From: UBA6626 sp963579995
Lineage (GTDB): Bacteria > Planctomycetota > Phycisphaerae > Phycisphaerales > Phycisphaeraceae
Direction: 5' to 3'
Assembly: GCA_963579995.1 (NCBI GenBank)
Contig: CAUZIY010000006.1
Coordinates: forward strand, 1-37,792
Length of the DNA: 37,792 nucleotides
Part shown: piece by piece, positions 33,853 to 37,792 of the stretch
Position numbering within the stretch: the stretch's first letter is position 1
Layout of the letters: each line of letters opens with the position of its first letter
Notes under the pieces: generated by a model
The model's input: only the letters and a program-made list of their open reading frames with translations
Database searches by the model: none
Told to the model about the DNA's origin: nothing
Position numbers and translations under genes: made by a program

Positions 33853-34743
33853 ATGCCAAGAACGCGGTCCAAAGGTTTCACGCTGATTGAACTACTTGTG
33901 GTAATCTCGATTATTTCGCTCCTTATCGCAATGCTTTTACCCTCAGTCGAAAAGGCACGTTCATCGGGTGAGCAGATCGTGTGCGCAACCAATTTGCGGC
34001 AGATGGGGGTGGCGATGGAGGCGTATATCAACGAGTGGGACGATTGGATGCCATATTACGAAGCATGGTATGAGGATCACCACCGCACAAAGTTGAAAGT
34101 GACACCAGATGGCGCCTGGTACTGGGGCAAAGGCTATAAAAACCTTGGTGCTGTGATGAACTCCTACCTGGATTCAGCTGGAGATGCGAACTCGGACATC
34201 CTCAATACTGAACAGGGTCTTTGGTGTGCCAGCCATAATGGTGAAATGCTCGATGGGCGATTTGGCGGTGCACCCATTCCCACACGGACCAGCGCATCGA
34301 CCCACGGTATTTTAGCTTCCTACGGCTTTAACCACAGATTTCTTGGAACTCAATGGACCGATTCGTCCAATGCCAAGGGCTGGTACTACCGTAAAAAATC
34401 CTTCGTGTCTTATCCCAGCAATATCATCACTCATGGCGATAACGCATTTTCCTTCCCCGGTAGTCATACGGGATATCACTTTTGGACCAAGGTCAATCGC
34501 ACCCAGCCTATCTTTAATTCGCACGATAGGGATGATGTTGCGGCCGGGAAGCTGCAGGATATGATTCCAGAGTTTCGAGATGAACTGATCTATCCCATGG
34601 GGGATCGTCATTTGAAGGGAAGCAATGCAGTGTGTCTTGATGGCCATGCAGAGTGGCAGACGCAGAAGAATTGGCACGCAGGAGATTTTGATCATAGATG
34701 GACCGAGGTTGATGCGCCTTTAATGAAACTTATCAACGACTAG
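33853..34743 (+). CDS. Prepilin-type N-terminal methylation protein with H-X9-DG motif
   Basis: Pseudopilin of 296 residues. Leader MPRTRSKG is followed by FTLIELLVVISIISLLIAML, with canonical Gly at -1 and Glu at +5. Near the C-terminus, HLKGSNAVCLDGHAEW has exactly nine residues between His and Asp-Gly, the H-X9-DG signature of planctomycete prepilin-like proteins. ATNLRQMGVAMEAYINEWDD after the helix is also typical of the group. AAAGGA lies seven bases before the ATG; a GTG two codons upstream is less likely. Such proteins are numerous in planctomycetes and probably form type II-like pseudopili or surface fibres. It has its own terminator and upstream palindrome. Confidence 0.92.
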   Translation: MPRTRSKGFTLIELLVVISIISLLIAMLLPSVEKARSSGEQIVCATNLRQMGVAMEAYINEWDDWMPYYEAWYEDHHRTKLKVTPDGAWYWGKGYKNLGAVMNSYLDSAGDANSDILNTEQGLWCASHNGEMLDGRFGGAPIPTRTSASTHGILASYGFNHRFLGTQWTDSSNAKGWYYRKKSFVSYPSNIITHGDNAFSFPGSHTGYHFWTKVNRTQPIFNSHDRDDVAAGKLQDMIPEFRDELIYPMGDRHLKGSNAVCLDGHAEWQTQKNWHAGDFDHRWTEVDAPLMKLIND

Positions 34744-34775
34744 CTCATTACTATCAAATTCAGCGTAATTTAGGT

Positions 34776-34808
34776 GCCGCCGACCGTCTGGTCGGCGGCG
34801 TTTTTTTT
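34776..34808 (+). terminator. Rho-independent terminator after the second pseudopilin gene
   Basis: Perfect 10-bp stem GCCGCCGACC / GGTCGGCGGC with a GTCT loop, then eight T's after one base, 33 bp after the stop codon. Confidence 0.93.
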
Positions 34809-35160
34809 ATTGTGGGTACAGGCCTGCCTTTCTAGATCAATCGGCCAGTTCATAATTTGCGGGGACAGCAACTGTACGCAGGTTGGCGATGCGACGCATG
34901 GATTATTTGCAGGGTTACACGTATTGTAAAATACATCGATCCATTTCGCCCGCCTAGGGTTCTTTTTGATCCATAAATCGAGTTTTTGGGGCCCGGTCTT
35001 TGGCATTGGCATGGTTCTGAGATTAGGTTTTAAACAGGGTGGAAAATGATTCTGGATGCTTTTAAATCCTTGATATTGGGCGTCAGCAGAAATACGATAA
35101 ACAACTCGGCAATCCCCCCCCATGCCGGCGGATGGTGGTAAAAGAAAAGTCACAGATTAA
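34809..35160. other. Intergenic region upstream of the FG-GAP protein gene
   Basis: About 350 bp between a strong terminator and the next ATG, so it must hold an independent promoter. A minus-strand frame of 127 codons across it runs through the terminator and has no protein-like pattern. No RNA gene recognised. Confidence 0.4.
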
Positions 35161-37792
35161 ATGAAGCGTATCCGAAAAGTGATTCAATTATTATTTCCAC
35201 GGCGGCGGCCTAGCGTTCCTGCCATCCATGGCAACCGAGGTTTTGCATTGGCCGCACATCCTCGGATGGTATTTGAGAACCTGGAATCGCGTTTGCTACT
35301 TTCCGCGGTGCACCACGATAGTGTTCCCATGGCGCCTACTGCGAACCAGATTGCGGCACTGGCGATCCCTACGTTTACGGATGTCACTGCCTCCATTGGG
35401 TTGGACGGTGCAGGTGGAAAGGTGGCATTTGGCGACTACAACGGTGATGGTTGGGTCGATCTCTACAGCGGGAATGATCAATTGTGGCGCAATGATCAAG
35501 GCCAATTTTCCCGTGTTACCCCTCCGCCGCTGGCAGGATCGGGCCTTTGGGCTGATTACGATAACGATGGCTATTTGGATCTGTACAGTTTTGATTCCAA
35601 TCGCCTGTTCCACAATGTCGATGGTTCTTCATTTGAAGAACAAGGCATGCCATCTGCCCCTAATGGGTACCGGCGCGGAGCCACATGGGGTGATTTTAAC
35701 AACGATGGCTTTGTTGATCTGTATGGCGGTGGTTACGAGACTCCAGAATACCAACCCGACTTCATTTTTCTGAACAATCAGGGCAGTACCTTTTCCCCGC
35801 ATTGGGTGCAGTCAGGTGACATCGATCCGTCACGTGGGATTACAGCTGCAGATTATGATGAAGACGGTGACCTGGATATTTACGTTTCAAATTATCGTCT
35901 TGAACAGAATCAGCTTTGGCAAAACGATGGTCATGCAAACTTTACAAATGTCGGCCCCAGTGCCGGCGTTGCCGGCGTTGATGATGGCTGGAGTTATTCC
36001 TACGGTCACACGATTGGTTCTGCCTGGGGTGACCTGGACAGCGACGGTCACTTGGATCTGTTCGTTGGTAATTTCAGCCATTCCCCCGGTTGGCAGGATC
36101 GACCCAAGTTTTATCGTAATCTCGGACCGGCGGGGGATTACGAGTTTGAGGATCGGTCCGGTTCCGCGGATTTGCAGTGGCAGGAGTCCTATGCAACACC
36201 CGCACTGGGTGACTTCGACAACGACGGGTATCTTGATCTGTTCCTCACCACGGTATATCCCAATGACTCTGATGTGTTGTATCGTAACAATGGGGATTGG
36301 ACTTTTTCCCGGGTTGATACGGATCTAGGTGCTCCTGTTACCGAAAACTATGGTGCTGGGTGGGCTGACATCGATAATGATGGCGATTTGGACCTGCACA
36401 CCGCCTATACACTCTATCGCAATAACGGCAACTCAAATAACTGGTTGAAAGTTCATCTGGAAGGTGGTGGCCCGGTCAATCGCGCTGCGATTGGTACTCA
36501 AGTGCGAATTGCATTGGGTGATAAAACTGTCACCCGGCAGGTAGAGGGCGCCACCGGTGAGGGCAATCAAAATGATCTTACCCTTCATTTTGGATTGGGC
36601 CAGCAATCAAATCCGGTTGATGTACAGGTTACCTGGCCCAATGGCGAAGTTTTAACCCTGGAAACAGCGGTTAACCGGACGGTGGCCATTCGGTATGGGC
36701 AGGTACCAGCAACTCAACAACCTGTTGAAGTTAATTTCAACGACCCTAGTGGTGGTGGTCCGGTTGAACAGGCACTTTATTCGATTGCACCAGGTGATGA
36801 GTTGTTGCGCCAGATCGATCCATTCACCGGTTCGACGATCAGTGTTGTGTCCATCGTACTTCCCGGCCACACGATCAAAGGTGGGATGGGTTTGGCGACG
36901 CATCCAGTCACGAGCCAATTGTATGCGTTACTTAAGCTCGACGGCCAAGTAGGCCGAGAGTTGGTTGTTATTGATGTGGAAACGGGTGACGTGGATTCAA
37001 TCGGTGATACTGATCATGAGTTTGTGGATTTGGCCTTTGACGAAGACGGCACACTCTTTGCGGTGACGGGTGATGCCGCATCAAACCCCGAAACCCTTTA
37101 TCTGGTAGATCCTAGCAATGCCGGTGTAATATCGGTTCTTTCATTAGGCAACGGCAATGCCGGTGAGACGATTGCCTTTAACTCTGATGATGGGTTGATA
37201 TACCACGCTTCGGGATCCGGATTTCCTAATTCAAATGAGATCTTCGAGACCATCGAAAGCGAAACCTGGCAAGTTGTTAATGTGGAATTGAGCGGCTTTA
37301 ACTACAACAAGGCCATGTCGCTTGTTTACAGTGAAGAACGTGCCGCGTTTCTTTCGGTAGATTTCGATCAGACTCTTTCCTCCATTACGCCGGACGGGCA
37401 GGTCAATAGTATTGGTTCAGTGGATCACCGTTCCAAGGGGCTGGCCTTTGTGCCGGATTGGCCGATTCTACGGTACGATACGCGGCAAGAAGATGATGGC
37501 ACCTTCACGGTTGAGAATGATGGTGCATCACTTCACCTGGCGGGTAATAAATGGGTGGCGATCAACCTGCCCTATGAGGGCACAGCCAACACGGTTCTTG
37601 CGTTTGATTTTTCCAGTTCCATGCAGGGTGACGTGCACAGCATTGGATTCGATGACGATCTGTTTAACACGCCTGGTTATCGTTTTAATCTCTACGGCAC
37701 GCAACAGTCTGACCAGGGGCACCATGAGTTTGATGATTACCTGGGGCCGGGGGTAAAGCACTATACGATTCCAGTCGGCTCATTTTTCACCG
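35161..37792 (+). CDS. Secreted LEPR-type FG-GAP/VCBS and ASPIC/UnbV protein (3' end outside window)
   Basis: At least 877 residues. The N-terminus is basic and carries MVFENLESRLLLSA (36-49), the planctomycete LEPR-XLL export-associated motif. Residues about 75-425 hold seven FG-GAP/VCBS-type repeats, each with a calcium-binding loop: DYNGDGWVDL, DYDNDGYLDL, DFNNDGFVDL, DYDEDGDLDI, DLDSDGHLDL, DFDNDGYLDL and DIDNDGDLDL. An ASPIC/UnbV domain follows at about 427-513 (NNWLKVHLEGGGPVNRAAIG, VTWPNGEVL). The next 300 residues look like beta-propeller blades (LYSIAPGDELLRQIDPFTGS and LAFDEDGTLFAVTGD). The end would be near a new beta domain. It is probably a large cell-surface adhesin-like or scaffold protein. 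GGAG is not evident at the ATG. Confidence 0.87.
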   Translation, partial: MKRIRKVIQLLFPRRRPSVPAIHGNRGFALAAHPRMVFENLESRLLLSAVHHDSVPMAPTANQIAALAIPTFTDVTASIGLDGAGGKVAFGDYNGDGWVDLYSGNDQLWRNDQGQFSRVTPPPLAGSGLWADYDNDGYLDLYSFDSNRLFHNVDGSSFEEQGMPSAPNGYRRGATWGDFNNDGFVDLYGGGYETPEYQPDFIFLNNQGSTFSPHWVQSGDIDPSRGITAADYDEDGDLDIYVSNYRLEQNQLWQNDGHANFTNVGPSAGVAGVDDGWSYSYGHTIGSAWGDLDSDGHLDLFVGNFSHSPGWQDRPKFYRNLGPAGDYEFEDRSGSADLQWQESYATPALGDFDNDGYLDLFLTTVYPNDSDVLYRNNGDWTFSRVDTDLGAPVTENYGAGWADIDNDGDLDLHTAYTLYRNNGNSNNWLKVHLEGGGPVNRAAIGTQVRIALGDKTVTRQVEGATGEGNQNDLTLHFGLGQQSNPVDVQVTWPNGEVLTLETAVNRTVAIRYGQVPATQQPVEVNFNDPSGGGPVEQALYSIAPGDELLRQIDPFTGSTISVVSIVLPGHTIKGGMGLATHPVTSQLYALLKLDGQVGRELVVIDVETGDVDSIGDTDHEFVDLAFDEDGTLFAVTGDAASNPETLYLVDPSNAGVISVLSLGNGNAGETIAFNSDDGLIYHASGSGFPNSNEIFETIESETWQVVNVELSGFNYNKAMSLVYSEERAAFLSVDFDQTLSSITPDGQVNSIGSVDHRSKGLAFVPDWPILRYDTRQEDDGTFTVENDGASLHLAGNKWVAINLPYEGTANTVLAFDFSSSMQGDVHSIGFDDDLFNTPGYRFNLYGTQQSDQGHHEFDDYLGPGVKHYTIPVGSFFT

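Noticed and set aside
34770..35153. 127-codon minus-strand frame after the second pseudopilin gene
   Set aside because: Runs through a strong terminator and has no domain or ribosome-binding site.

Overview
The window looks like chromosomal DNA from a planctomycete, most likely of the class Phycisphaerae. The lineage call is an inference from gene content. It holds two prepilin-like pseudopilins with the FTLIELLVV N-terminus (one with an H-X9-DG motif), two dockerin plus PEP-CTERM surface proteins, a LEPR-type secreted protein with FG-GAP and ASPIC/UnbV domains, a TPR protein with two RNA-polymerase alpha-CTD-like domains, and a phytanoyl-CoA dioxygenase relative. There is no sign of phage, insertion sequence or CRISPR.

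Layout. 1-5.4 kb: partial iorA (minus), a lone beta-ketoacyl synthase (plus) converging on a small methyltransferase, then an 8-TM protein and hemB (both minus). 5.4-6.0 kb: a non-coding stretch with short minus-strand peptide frames that may be relics. 6.0-10.8 kb, plus: pseudopilin and terminator, guaB, yebC, acylphosphatase, TPR-alphaCTD protein. 10.8-13.3 kb, minus: a DUF2617-like gene, eda (KDPG aldolase) and a MoeB-rhodanese fusion. 13.5-19.1 kb, plus: HEAT-repeat protein, small membrane protein, CYTH protein, dehydratase / acyl carrier protein / dehydratase, 2-hydroxyacid dehydrogenase. 19.1-22.8 kb, minus: two tandem paralogous dockerin/PEP-CTERM proteins separated by a perfect 19-bp inverted repeat, then a phyH-like gene that overlaps the second dockerin gene. 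22.8-27.3 kb: a 57-residue CxxC/CxxC zinc-ribbon gene, a PLP enzyme of the ACC deaminase/D-cysteine desulfhydrase family, small hypotheticals, and an HD-domain gene coupled to a VanZ-like gene. 27.5-32.1 kb, plus: secreted protein of unknown family, obg, a small membrane peptide, and a heavily decayed comEC pseudogene. 32.2-37.8 kb: UgpC/MalK-type ABC ATPase, tRNA-Pro(UGG), second pseudopilin with terminator, and the start of a large FG-GAP protein that runs off the window.

How the genes work together. Most intact genes are housekeeping: GMP and haem synthesis, ribosome assembly, sugar-acid breakdown, sulfur-carrier activation. The more unusual material is the TPR-alphaCTD fusion, the dehydratase-ACP-dehydratase trio (with a lone ketosynthase 14 kb away), the surface-protein duplication, and the loss of comEC, which predicts loss of DNA uptake by this route. 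I did not find a convincing new defence or mobile system. The best candidates for something undescribed are the TPR-alphaCTD protein, the paired dockerin/PEP-CTERM family and the 514-residue secreted protein.
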